Of a stretch of 64,000 nt of DNA, positions 40,301 through 52,581 are shown piece after piece. A program made the position numbers and the translations under genes. Below the pieces are notes generated by a model. That model was not told the origin of the DNA. It searched no databases and saw nothing but the letters and a program-made list of their open reading frames with translations. This stretch comes from Ptiloglossa arizonensis. Its lineage: Eukaryota > Arthropoda > Insecta > Hymenoptera > Colletidae. The stretch is taken from contig NW_027478721.1 in assembly GCF_051014685.1 (NCBI RefSeq), positions 1 through 64,000 on the forward strand. The letters run 5' to 3'. How positions within the stretch are numbered: the stretch's first letter is position 1; each line of letters begins with the position of its first letter.

Positions 40301-43300
40301 AAAGAAATGGAGGAACGAAGAAAGAATCGGAGAAACGGAGAAACGAAGAAAGAAACGGAGAAACGAAGAAAGAAACGGAGAAACGAAGAAAGAAACGGAG
40401 AAACGAAGAAAGAAACAGAGAAACGAAGAAAGAAACGGAGAAACGAACAAAGAAACGGAGAAACGAAGAAAGAAACGGAGAAACGAAGAAAGAAACGGAG
40501 AAACTGAGAAATAAATGGAGAAACGAAGAAATAAACGGAGAAACGAAGGAAGAAACGTAGAAACGAAGAACGAAACGGGGAAACGAACAAAGAAACGGAG
40601 AAACGAAGAAACGAACAAAGAAACGGAGAAACGAACAAAGAAACGGAGCAACGGAGAAATAAATGGAGAAACGAAGAAATGAACGGAGAAACGGAGAAAT
40701 AAATGGAGAAACGATGAAATAAACGGAGAAACGATCAAAGAAACGGAGAAACGAAGAAAGAAACGGAGAAACGAACAGAGAAACGGAAAAACGAAGAAAG
40801 AAACGGAGAAACGGAGATATAAATGGAGAAACGAAGAAATAAACGGAGAAACGAACAAAGAAACGGAGAAACGAACAAAGAAACGGAGAAACGAACAAAG
40901 AAACGGAGAAACGCACAAAGAAACGGAGAAACGAAGAAAGAAACGGAGAAACGGAGATATAAATGGAGAAACGATGAAATAAACGGAGAAACGAACAAAA
41001 AAACGGATTAACGAAGAAAGAAAAGGAGAAACAAACAAAGAAACGGAGAAACGAAGAAACGAACAAAGAAACGGAGAAACGAACAAAGAAACGGAGCAAC
41101 GGAGAAATAAATGGAGAAACGAAGAAATAAACGGAGAAACGAAGAAAGAAACGGAGAACCGAAGAAAGAAACGGAGAAACGGAGAAATAAATGGAGAAAC
41201 GAAGAAATAAACGGAGAAACGAACAAAGAAACGGAGAAACGAAAAAAAGAAACGGAGAAGCGCAGAAATAAATGGAGAATCGAAGGAATAAACGGAGAAA
41301 CGAACAAAGAAACGGAGAAACGAAGAAAGAAACGGAGAAACGAACAAAGAAACGGAGAAATGAACAACGAAACGGAGAAACGAAGAAAGAAAGGGAGAAA
41401 CGGAGAAATAAATGGAGAAACGAAGAAATAAACGGAGAAACGAAGAAAGAAACGGAGAAACGAAGTAAGAAACCGAGAAACGAAGAAAGAAACGGGGAAA
41501 TAAATGGAGAAACGAACAAACAAACGGAGAAACGAACAAACAAACGGAGAATCGAACAAAGAAACGGAGAAACGAAGAAAGAAACGGAGAAACGAACAAA
41601 GAAACGGAGAAATGGAGAAAGAAACGGAGCAACGGAGAAATAAATGGAGGAACGAAGAAATAAACCGAGAAACGAAGAAAGAAACGGAGAAACGACGAAA
41701 GAAACGGAGAAACGAAGAAAGAAACAGAGAAACGAAGAAAGAAACGGACAAACGAATAAAGAAACGGAGAAACGAACAAAGAAATGGAGAAACGGAGAAA
41801 TAAATGGAGAAACGAAGAAATAAACGGAGAAACGAACAAAGAAACGGAGAAACGAAGAAAGAAACGGAGAAACGAACAAAGAAACGGAGAAACCGACAAA
41901 GTAACGGAGAAACGAACAAAGAAACGGAGAAACGGACAATGAAACGGAGAATCGGAGAAATAAATGGAGAAACGAAGAAATAAACGGAGAAACGGAGAAA
42001 TAAATGGAGAAACGAAGAAATAAGCTGAGAAACGAACAAAGAAACGGAGAAACGAAGAGAGAAACGGAGAAATGAACAAAGAAATGGAGGAACGAAGAAA
42101 GAATCGGAGAAACGAAGAAAGAAACGGAGAAACGAAGAAAGAAACGGCGAAATGAAGAAAGAAACGGACAAACGAACAAAGAAACGGAGAAACGAAGAAA
42201 GAAACAGAGAAACGAAGAAAGAAACGGAGAAACGAACAAAGAAACGGAGAAACGAAGAAAGAAACGGAGAAACGGAGAAATAAATGGAGAAACGAAGAAA
42301 TAAACGGAGAAACGAAGAAAGAAACGTAGAAACGAAGAACGAAACGGGGAAACGAACAAAGAAACGGAGAAATGAACAAAGAAACGGAGAAACGAAGAAA
42401 GAGACGGAGAAACAGAGAAATAAATGGGGAAACGAAGAAATAAACGGAGAAACGAAGAAAGAAACGGAGAAACGAAGAAAGAAACGGAGAAACGAACAAA
42501 GAAATCGAGAAACGAAGAAAGAAACGGAGCAACGGAGAAATAAATGGAGAAACGAAGAAATAAGCGGAGAAACGAAGAAAGAAACGGAGAAACGAAGAAA
42601 AAAACGGAGAAACGAAGGAAGAAACAGAGAAACGAAGAAAGAAACAGAAAAACGAACAACGAAACGGAGAAACGAACAAAGAAACGGAGAAACGGAGAAA
42701 TAAATGGAGAAACGAAGAAATAAACGGAGAAACGAACAAAGAAACGGAGAAACAAAGAAAGAAACGGAGAAACGAACAAAGAAACGGAGAAACCGACAAA
42801 GTAACGGAGAAACGAACAAAGAAACGGAGAAACGAACAATGAAACGGAGAATCGGAGAAATAAATGGAGAAACGAAGAAATAAACGGAGAAACGGAGAAA
42901 TAAATGGAGAAACGAAGAAATAAGCTGAGAAACGAACAAAGAAACGGAGAAACGAAGAGAGAAACGGAGAAATGAACAAAGAAATGGAGGAACGAAGAAA
43001 GAATCGGAGAAACGAAGAAAGAAACGGAGAAACGAAGAAAGAAACGGCGAAATGAAGAAAGAAACGTAGAAACGAAGAACGAAACGGGGAAACGAACAAA
43101 GAAACGGAGAAATGAAGAAAGAAACGGAGAAACGAAGAAAGAGACGGAGAAACGGAGAAATAAATGGGGAAACGAAGAAATAAACGGAGAAACGAAGAAA
43201 GAAACGGAGAAACGAAGAAAGAAACGGAGAAACAAAGATAGAAACTGAGAAACGAAGAAAGAAACGGAGAATCGGAGAAATAAATGGAGAAACGAAGAAA

Positions 43301-46300
43301 TAGACCGCGAAACGGAGAAACGAAGAAAGAAACGGAGAAACCGACAAAGTAACGGAGAAACGAACAAAGAAACGGAGAAACGAACAAAGAAACGGAGAAG
43401 CGAACAAAGAAACGGAGAATCGGAGAAATAAATGGAGAAACGAAGAAATGAACGGAGAAACGGAGAAATAGATGGAGAAACGATGAAATAAACGGAGAAA
43501 CGAACAAAGAAACAGAGAAACGAAGAAAGAAACGGAGAAACGAACAAAGAAACGGAAAAACGAAGAAAGAAACGCAGAAACGGAGAAATAAATGGAGAAA
43601 CGAAGAAAGAAACGGAGAAACGGAGAAATAAATGGAGAAACGAAGATATAAATGGAGAAACGAAGAAAGACACGGAGAAACGAAGAAAGAAACGGAGAAA
43701 CGAAGAAGGAAAGGGAGAAACGAACAAAGAAACGGAGAAACGAAGAAAGAAACGGACAAACGAACAAAGAAACGGAGAGACGTACAAAGAAACGGAGAAA
43801 CGAACAAAGAAACGGAGAAACGAACGAAGAAACAGAGAAACGAAGAAAGAAACGGAGAAACGGAGAAATAAATGGAGAAACGAAGAAATAAACGGAGAAA
43901 CGAAGAAAGAAACGGAGAAACGAAGAAAGAAACGGAGAAACGAACAAAGAAATCGAGAAACGAAGAAAGAAACGGAGCAACGGAGAAATAAATGGAGAAA
44001 CGAAGAAATAAGCGGAGAAACGAAGAAAGAAACGGAGAAACGAAGAAAAAAACGGAGAAACGAAGGAAGAAACAGAGAAACGAAGAAAGAAACAGAAAAA
44101 CGAACAACGAAACGGAGAAACGAAGAAAGAAACGGAGAAACGAAGGGAGAAACGGAGAAATGGGCAAAGAAATGGAGAAACGAAGAAAGAATCGGAGAAA
44201 CGAAGAAAGAAACGGAGAAACGAAGAAAGAAACGGAGAAACGAAGAAAGATACAGAGAAACGAACAAAGAAACGGAGAAGCGAAGAAAGAAACGGAGAAA
44301 CGAACAAAGAAACGGAGAAAGAAACGGAGAAAGAAACGGAGAAACGAACAAAGAAACGGAGAAACGAACAAAGAAACGGAGAAACGAACAAAGAAACGGA
44401 GAAATGAACAAAGAAACGGACAAAGGAAGAAAGAAACGGAGAAACGGAGAAATAAATGGAGAAACGAGGAAATAAACGGAGAAACGAAGAAAGAAACGGT
44501 GAAGCGAAGTAAGAAACGGAGAAACGAAGAAAGAAACGGAGAAATAAATGGAGAAACGAACAAACGAACGGAGAAACGAACAAAGAAACGGAGAATCGAA
44601 CAAAGAAACGGAGAAACGAAGAAAGAAACGGAGAAACGAAGAAAGAAACGGAGAAACGAAGAAAGATACGGAGAAACGAACAAAGAAACGGAGAAACGAA
44701 GAAAGAAACGGAGAAACGAACAAAGAAACGGAGAAAGAAACGGAGAAACGAACAAAGAAACGGAGAAACGAACAAAGAAACGGAGAAATGAACAAAGAAA
44801 CGGAGAAACGAAGTAAGAAACGGAGAAACGAAGAAAGAAACGGAGAAATAAATGGAGAAACGAACAAAGAAACGGAGAAACGAAGAAAGAAACGGAGAAA
44901 CGAAGAAAGATACGGAGAAACGAACAAAGAAACGGAGAAACGAAGAAAGAAACGGAGTAACGAACAAAGAAACGGAGAAAGAAACGGAGAAACGAACAAA
45001 GAAACGGAGAAACGAACAAAGAAACGGAGAAACGGTCAAAGTAACGGAGAAACGAACAAAGAAACGGAGAAACGAACAAAGAAAAGGAGAATCGGAGAAA
45101 TAAATGGAGAAACGAAGAAATAAGCGGAGAAACGGAGAAATAAATGGAGAAACCAAGAAATAAACGGAGAAACGAAGAAAGAAACGGAGAGACGAACAAA
45201 GAAACGGAGAAACGAACAAAGAAACGGAGAAACGAACGAAGAAACAGAGAAACGAAGAAAGAAACGGAGAAACGGAGAAATAAATGGAGAAACGAAGAAA
45301 TAAACGGAGAAACGAAGAAAGAAACGGAGAAACGAAGAAAGAAACGGAGAAACGAACAAAGAAACGGAGAAACGAAGAAAGAAACGCAGCAACGGAGAAA
45401 TAAATGGAGATACGAAGAAATAAACGGAGATACGAAGAAAGAAACGGAGAAACGAAGAAAGAAACGGAGAAACGAAGAAAGAAACAGAGAAACGAAGAAA
45501 GAAACGGAGAATCGGAGAAATAAATGGAGAAAAGAACAAAGAAACGGAGAAACGGAGAAATAAATGGAGAAACGAAGAACTAAACGGAGAAACGAACAGA
45601 GAAACGGAGAAACGAAGAAAGAAACGGAGAAACGAAGAAAGAAACGGAGAAATGAACAAAGAAACGGAGAAACGAAGAAAGAAACGGAGAAACGAAGAAA
45701 GAAACGGAGAAATAAATGGTGAAACGAACAAAGAAACGGAGAAACGAAGAAAGAAACGGAGAAACGAAGAAAGATACGGAGAAACGAACAAAGAAACGGA
45801 GAAACGAAGAAAGAAACGGAGAAACGAACAAAGAAACGGAGAAAGAAACGGAGAAACGAACAAAGAAACGGAGAAACGAACAAAGAAACAGAGAAACGAA
45901 GAAAGAAACGCAGCAACGGAGAAATAAATGGAGATACGAAGAAATAAACGGAGATACGAAGAAAGAAACGGAGAAACGAAGAAAGAAACGGAGAAACGAA
46001 GAAAGAAACGGAGAGACGCACAAAGAAACGGAGAAACGAACAAAGAAACGGAGAAACGAACAAAGAAACAGAGAAACGAAGAAAGAAACGGAGAAACGGA
46101 GAAATAAATGGAGAAACGAAGAGATAAACGGAGAAACGAACAAAGAAATGGAGAAACGAAGAAAGAAACGGAGAAACAAACAAAGAAACGGAGAAATGAA
46201 CAAAGAAACGGAGAAACGAAGAAAGAAACGGAGAAACGAAGAGAGAAACGGAGAAGTGGACAAAGAAATGGAGAAACGAAGAAAGAATCGGAGAAACGAA

Positions 46301-46489
46301 GAAAGAAACGGAGAAACGAAGAAAGAAACGGAGAAATGAAGAAAGAAACGGAAAAACGAAGAAAGAAACGGAGAAACGGACAAAGTAACGGAGAAGCGAA
46401 CAAAGAAACGGAGAAACGAACAAAGAAGCGGAGAGTCGGAGAAATAAATGGAGAAACGAAGAAATAAACGGAGAAACGGAGAAAGAAAC

Positions 46490-47929
46490 AGAGAAACGAA
46501 GAAAGAAACGGAGAAACGGAGAAATAAATGGAGAAACGAAGAAAGATACGGAGAAACGAACAAAGAAACGGAGAAACGAACAAGGAAACGGAGAAACGAA
46601 GAAAGAAACGGAGAAACGGAGAAATAAATGGAGAAACTTAGAAATAAACGGAGAGACGAAGAAAGAAACGGTGAATCGTATACAGAAACGGAGAAACGAA
46701 GAAAGAAAAGGAGATATAAATGGAGAAACGAAGAAATAAACGGAGAAACGAAGAAAGAAACGGAGAAACGAAGGAAGAAACGCAGAAATAAATGGAGAAA
46801 CGAAGAAATAAACCGAGAAACGGAGAAACGATGAAAGAAACGGAGAATCGGAGAAATAAATGGAGAAACGAAGAAAGATACGGAGAAACGAACAAAGAAA
46901 CGGAGAAACGAACAAGGAAACGGAGAAACGAAGAAAGAAACGGAGAAACGGAGAAATAAATGGAGAACGGAGAAATAAACAGAGAAACGGACAATGAAAC
47001 GGTGAAACGAACATAGAAACTGAGAAACGAAGAAAGAAGCGGAGAAACGAACAAAGAATCGGAGAAACGAAGAAAGAAACGGAGAAACGAAGAAAGAAAC
47101 GGAGAAATGAAGAAAGAAACGGAAAAACGAAGAAAGAAACGGAGAAACGGACAAAGTAACGGAGAAGCGAACAAAGAAACGGAGAAACGAACAAAGAAGC
47201 GGAGAGTCGGAGAAATAAATGGAGAAACGAAGAAATAAACGGAGAAACGGAGAAATAAATGGAGAAACCAAGAAATAAACGGAGAAACGAAGAAAGAAAC
47301 GGAGAGACGCACAAAGAAACGGAGAAACGAACAAAGAAACGGAGAAACGAACAAAGAAACAGAGAAACGAAGAAAGAAACGGTGAAACGGAGAAATAAAT
47401 GGAGAAACGAAGAAAGATACGGAGAAACGAACAAAGAAACGGAGAAACGAACAAGGAAACGGAGAAACGAAGAAAGAAACGGAGAAACGGAGAAATAAAT
47501 GGAGAAACTTAGAAATAAACGGAGAGACGAAGAAAGAAACGGTGAATCGTATATAGAAACGGAGAAACGAAGAAAGAAAAGGAGATATAAATGGAGAAAC
47601 GAAGAAATAAACGGAGAAACGAAGAAAGAAACGGAGAAACGAAGGAAGAAACGCAGAAATAAATGGAGAAACGAAGAAATAAACCGAGAAACGGAGAAAC
47701 GATGAAAGAAACGGAGAATCGGAGAAATAAATGGAGAAACGAAGAAAGATACGGAGAAACGAACAAAGAAACGGAGAAACGAACAAGGAAACGGAGAAAC
47801 GAAGAAAGAAACGGAGAAACGGAGAAATAAATGGAGAACGGAGAAATAAACAGAGAAACGGACAATGAAACGGTGAAACGAACATAGAAACTGAGAAACG
47901 AAGAAAGAAGCGGAGAAACGAACAAAGAA
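46490..47929 (+). repeat. 871-bp tandem duplication at the array end
   Basis: About 46,490-47,058 is repeated at about 47,361-47,929 with an exact offset of 871 bp. An acaaggaaac monomer at about 46,580 matches one at 47,451, and the unusual units with gaatcgtat near 46,675 and 47,546 are shared. The final part also contains a one-base-short unit (ggagaacggagaaat) near 46,963 and 47,834. Monomers here are more degenerate than in the middle of the array, as is typical of satellite edges. Confidence 0.8.
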
Positions 47930-47951
47930 ACGGAGAAACGAACAAAGAAAC

Positions 47952-47967
47952 GGAGAAACGTTTCTCC
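47952..47967. repeat. Perfect palindrome at the array inversion point
   Basis: ggagaaacgtttctcc is its own reverse complement. Left of its centre all monomers are in the purine-rich orientation. Right of it all are in the pyrimidine-rich orientation. It is therefore a head-to-head junction of two inverted arrays of the same family. Confidence 0.95.
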
Positions 47968-48279
47968 ATTTCTCGGTTTCTCGGTTTATCCGTTTCTCCG
48001 TTTTTCGGTTTCTCCGTTTCTCCGTCTCTCGGTATCTCCGTTTCTCGGTTTCTCGGTTTCTCCGTTTCGCCGTTTCTCGGTTTTTCCGTTTCTCCGTTTC
48101 TCCGTTTCACCGTTTTTTGTTCGTTTCTCCATTTATTTCTCCAATTGTCCGTTTCTTTCTTCATTTCTGTGTTTCTTTCTTCGTTCCTTCGTTTCTTTTT
48201 TTGTTTCTCCGTTTCTTTCTTCGTTTCTTCGTTTCTTTCTCCGTTTCTCCGTTTCTCCGTTTCTCCGTTTCTCTGTTTC
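47961..48279 (-). repeat. Short inverted array with 8-bp and 20-bp units
   Basis: Pyrimidine-rich on the + strand. It has three parts: degenerate 8-bp units (tttctccg and tttctcgg types) from 47,961 to about 48,110, a core of 20-bp units (cgtttctccgtttctttctt type) to about 48,235, and a tail of clean 8-bp units ending at 48,279. The same three-part order is seen at 53,252-54,019. It is followed directly by an 18-bp sequence shared with the end of that second array. Confidence 0.9.
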
Positions 48280-48297
48280 GATTAAATGATTATAATA
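48280..48297 (+). repeat. 18-bp direct repeat flanking the insert (left copy)
   Basis: gattaaatgattataata, identical to 54,021-54,038. In both places it directly follows the 8-bp tail of a short satellite array. The two copies bracket the mitochondrial insert plus the second array. Confidence 0.9.
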
Positions 48298-48459
48298 GTT
48301 ATAATTTCTATTATAAATCATTTGAGCTATAGTTAAATTATACACTAATACTCTAAATACATATTTAATATATTTTTTAATCTCTTTAGCCTCCAGAAGA
48401 ATTTTCTTTATCATATTTACTGTATATAATAATTTACACAGAGTCGGAAATAAATCTAG
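48298..48459. other. Unassigned AT-rich stretch at the left edge of the insert
   Basis: AT-rich sequence between the shared 18-bp flank and the recognisable nad2 frame. A short piece near 48,447-48,458 could encode Glu-Met-Asn-Leu, which recalls a conserved part of the ND2 N-terminus, but it is out of frame with the downstream nad2 remnant and the match is too short to trust. It may be decayed mitochondrial DNA or nuclear filler. I see no tRNA or gene in it. Confidence 0.4.
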
Positions 48460-49101
48460 TTATTTATTTATATTAATTATTTTTTATTCATTTATTTAAA
48501 AAATTGGGATGTACTCTTTAAATGGTCGATTCATTTCTTTAATTTATTCATTATATTGAATTAATCTATTCTTTATAATAACTTAGTAAAATTAATCCCG
48601 ATAATTATTATAGAACTCGTATTAAAATTTAATAATGAAATTTATTTTATTTGCTTAATTAAGATAATTATTGCCCCTATCATTTGCTTAAATAAAAAAT
48701 CAATCAAAATAATTATAGGATATTCATCTGTTATACAAACATCTATTATAGTTATTTTATTAATAATTAACAAAAATACATTTTTAACATATTTCATTTT
48801 ATATTCAATAATTTCTTCAATTTTAATTTTTATATTTAAAATAATAAAGATTAATTCTTCTTCTTTATTTAATATATTAACCTCTAATAAAAGAAAAATT
48901 ATTTTATACTCAATAATTATTATGTATACAAATTTCCCACCTATAGCACTCTTTATACTGAAATGAATCGTCCTAGAAACATTAATAAATTCAAGAATAA
49001 AATTTATACTTTTAATAATTGTATATCTTTTTATAAGGTTAATAACATCATGAAATTATTTAAATATATCCTTCTTATATTTTTTCCCTTCAATTAAATA
49101 A
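48460..49101 (+). pseudogene. nad2: nad2, 3' part (NADH dehydrogenase subunit 2), NUMT copy
   Basis: ND2 is a membrane subunit of respiratory complex I. The mitochondrial-code frame runs from about 48,460 to the TAA at 49,099-49,101. Recognisable ND2 features in order are a LVKLIPM-like segment, IIAPIICLNKKSIK and GYSSV (family pattern: ...APxxxxN...KIMAYSS), then FPPMALFMLKW (family pattern GLPPFxGFxPKW) near the C-terminus. About 200 of the roughly 330 residues expected are present; the N-terminal third is missing or unrecognisable. An in-frame TAA lies at 48,562-48,564. It stands directly upstream of cox1, as in insect mitogenomes, with only a degenerate remnant of the Trp/Cys/Tyr tRNA cluster between. 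It is a decayed nuclear copy. The left boundary is uncertain. Confidence 0.75.
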
Positions 49102-49219
49102 AAAATATATAACTAAATTAACCTTAATTTTCTAAACTATTATCTATTTATAACTTTTTGAATATTTATATTTATATTTATGATCTACTGGTTATATTAA
49201 TTTTTAGCATAATTAATAT
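49102..49219. other. Degenerate nad2-cox1 spacer (tRNA cluster position)
   Basis: In insect mitogenomes this position holds trnW, trnC and trnY. Only 118 bp of AT-rich sequence remain, and I cannot fold a convincing tRNA or identify a TCA, GCA or GTA anticodon stem-loop. The cluster is reduced, rearranged or decayed. Confidence 0.4.
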
Positions 49220-50743
<1,524 letters not shown>

Positions 50744-50749
<6 letters not shown>

Positions 50750-50809
50750 TATGGCAGATTAGTGCATGAATTTAAGATTCATTTATAAAATTTAATATTT
50801 TTATTGAAA
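50744..50809 (+). tRNA. trnL2: trnL2 (tRNA-Leu, UUR), NUMT copy
   Basis: Lies between cox1 and cox2, the standard insect position. Its 5' arm carries the conserved atggcagattagtgca D-arm region, the anticodon stem-loop gaatttaagattc has anticodon TAA, and the acceptor arms tcttaat and attgaaa pair at 6 of 7 positions. It overlaps the last codons of cox1. As part of a nuclear copy it is not expected to be expressed as a tRNA. Confidence 0.88.
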
Positions 50810-51493
50810 ATGTCCCATTGAAAAATAATTAATTTCCAAGACCCCAATTCGCCATATGCCGATAATTTAAATCTTTTTCACAACTTCACAATAATTATAA
50901 TAATTATAATCTCTTCATTAACTCTAATAATTATATTAGATATTTTTACTAATAAATTTATCAATCGATTTTTACTTAAAAATCATCATATTGAAATTGT
51001 ATGAACTTTACTCCCAATAATAATTTTAGGAGTAATTGCACTTCCTTCTTTAAAAACCCTATATTTTATTGATGAACTATGAATACCCGTATACTTAACA
51101 ATCAAATCAATTGGGCACCAATAATATTGATCCTATGAATACCCAGAATTTAATAATTTAAATTTTGACTCCTATATAGATAAAGATTTAAATAATATTT
51201 ACATTTTTCGTCTCCTAGACGTAGATAATCGAATAATTATTCCATCTAATACACTAATTCGAATATTAACAACATCAAACGACGTAATTTACTCTTGAAC
51301 TATTCCGTCTTTAGGCTTAAAAATAGACTCAGTACCAGGGCGAATTAACCAAATAAATTTAATTACTAATCGACCTGGAGTATTTTTCGGACAATGTTCT
51401 GAAATCTGCGGAGCTAATCACAGATTTATGCCAATTGTTGTGGAAAGAACTAATTATTCAAACTTTATTAATTGAATTAACAACCAAAATTAA
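50810..51493 (+). pseudogene. cox2: cox2 (cytochrome c oxidase subunit II), full-length NUMT copy with a stop
   Basis: COII receives electrons from cytochrome c through its CuA centre. ATG 50,810 to TAA 51,491-51,493 gives 227 codons, the normal length. Landmarks are an N-terminal PYADNL segment, two membrane helices, EIVWTLLP, then GHQ-stop-YWSYEYPEF where the family has GHQWYWSYEYPEF: the Trp TGA has become TAA at 51,122-51,124, a stop in every relevant code. The CuA site [17 protein letters not shown] is otherwise intact (AGA read as Ser), with Cys, Glu, Cys, His and Met ligands present. One G-to-A change thus kills an otherwise well-preserved reading frame, which points to a fairly young nuclear copy. 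Confidence 0.95.
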
Positions 51494-51531
51494 ATTTTAA
51501 CCTACTCATATAATATTTAATTAAATCAAAT

Positions 51532-51597
51532 CATTAGATGTCTGACAAAAGAATTGATATTTTAAATCAAATTATAGTAATAAATTACTTCTAATGA
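51532..51597 (+). tRNA. trnK: trnK (tRNA-Lys), NUMT copy
   Basis: Directly downstream of cox2. The acceptor arms cattaga and tctaatg pair perfectly at 7 of 7 positions. The anticodon stem ttgat/atcaa encloses loop attttaa with anticodon TTT, where many insects use CTT. The order trnK-trnD is ancestral for insects. Confidence 0.88.
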
Positions 51598-51612
51598 TTA
51601 AATAAACCTAAT

Positions 51613-51676
51613 AAAAATTACTTAAATCTATAACATTAAATTGTCATTTTAAAATTATTACAAAATAATATTTTTG
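51613..51676 (+). tRNA. trnD: trnD (tRNA-Asp), NUMT copy
   Basis: Follows trnK by 15 bp and precedes atp8, as in the ancestral insect order. The anticodon loop region aaattgtcattt carries GTC. The acceptor arms aaaaatt and tattttt pair at about 6 of 7 positions. The exact ends are approximate. Confidence 0.8.
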
Positions 51677-51733
51677 TCATAAAATAAAATAAATATAATT
51701 TAATTTTTAATCAAATTAAAAACTTACCTTCTT

Positions 51734-51913
51734 ATGAAAATGTATATACATTTCATCCCTCAAATAATACCCCTTCACTGATCATCTTTATATTTAACTA
51801 TTCTAATCTTATTAATTATTATACTTTCAAATATTTATTTTATCAACATTAATAAAATAAAATTATTGACAATAAAAAAATTTTACCTGAATAATTGAAC
51901 AAATATATGATAA
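51734..51913 (+). pseudogene. atp8: atp8 (ATP synthase subunit 8), NUMT copy
   Basis: Small hydrophobic subunit of the mitochondrial F1Fo ATP synthase. The frame has ATG at 51,734 (alternatives ATG 51,740 or ATA 51,746) and a TAA at 51,911-51,913, about 59 codons. The N-terminus contains the diagnostic IPQMMPLHW (family pattern PQMxPxxW), followed by one membrane helix and a Lys/Asn-rich tail. No stop interrupts it. It sits between trnD and atp6, but it abuts atp6 (TAA then ATG) where many insects have a 4-7 bp overlap. It is called a pseudogene because of its location in the NUMT, not because it is broken. Confidence 0.88.
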
Positions 51914-52581
51914 ATGATATCAAACTTATTTTCTATTTTTGACCCATCGACAAGAAATAATTTATCATTAAATTGATTTAGACTTACACTGCCATTCATT
52001 TTTATCCCAATAAAATTTTGAGTTCTAAATTCACGATATCAAACATTTTGAAACATATATTTAAAATTTTTACACTCAGAATTTAAAATCTTGACAAAAA
52101 AAAACTTTACTAAAAATTTACTAATCTTTAACAGACTTATATTTATAATCCTATTTTCTAATTTTTTAGGATTATTCCCATACATTTTTACCCCTTCAAG
52201 ACATATATCAATTAATTTATCTATATCATTATTTATATGAATTAGATTTATAATTTTTGGGTGGACTATCAATGCTAAAAAAATATTTATTCATCTAGTA
52301 CCAAGAAATACCCCCTTTATATTAATAAATTTTATAGTATTAATTGAAACAATTAGAAACATTATTCGACCCTGAACATTAACTATTCGATTAACAGCTA
52401 ATATACTAGCAGAGCATTTTCTACTATCTTTATTAGGCTTAACTGTTAGAAAATTTCTAATTTGGATACCTTTTACAATTTTAATTCAAAACATATTATT
52501 TATTTTAGAAATTTCAGTCTCCTTAATTCAAATATACGTATTTATTATTTTATTAACCCTATATTTTAATGAATCAAATTA
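51914..52581 (+). pseudogene. atp6: atp6 (ATP synthase subunit a), intact-frame NUMT copy
   Basis: Subunit a forms the proton half-channels of Fo. ATG 51,914 is followed by 222 codons without a stop. The frame meets cox3 at TATG, so the natural stop is probably an incomplete TA completed by polyadenylation in mitochondria (inference). Landmarks are the N-terminal LFSIFDPST, NFLGLFPY, and the key TIRLTANMLAEHF, where the essential Arg is present but the nearly invariant AGH reads AEH (GAG at 52,412-52,414). In the nuclear code the many TGA codons would be stops, so it cannot be expressed from this locus. Confidence 0.93.

Larger units (their letters stand above)
1..47959 (+). repeat. Giant 20-bp satellite array
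   Basis: Uninterrupted tandem array that fills the window from its left edge, so the true length is unknown. The commonest + strand monomer is acaaagaaacggagaaacga. Frequent variants replace the first half with agaaagaaac, agaaataaac, tgaaataaac, agaacgaaac, or the gagaaataaatgg and gagatataaatgg types. The second half, ggagaaac, is the more constant. The monomer divides into 8 bp (ggagaaac) plus 12 bp (gaacaaagaaac), and extra modules in places give 28-bp units (for example near 1,920-1,990, 2,190-2,260 and 12,570-12,640). The + strand is almost free of T outside the taaat/taaac variants, giving a strong purine bias. No gene, tRNA or other unique sequence interrupts it. It is nuclear satellite DNA; any function is unknown. 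Confidence 0.97.

Noticed and set aside
1..47959. CRISPR array
   Set aside because: There are no spacers: repeats are contiguous, the monomer is 20 bp, and the context is eukaryotic.
1..47959. Telomeric repeat
   Set aside because: The monomer is not TTAGG-like and the array is internal to the window on its right side. The 7-bp ttcgttc array is also not a known telomere repeat and is internal.
52039..52272. Minus-strand frame opposite atp6
   Set aside because: A shadow of the atp6 frame in AT-rich DNA; no similarity recognised.
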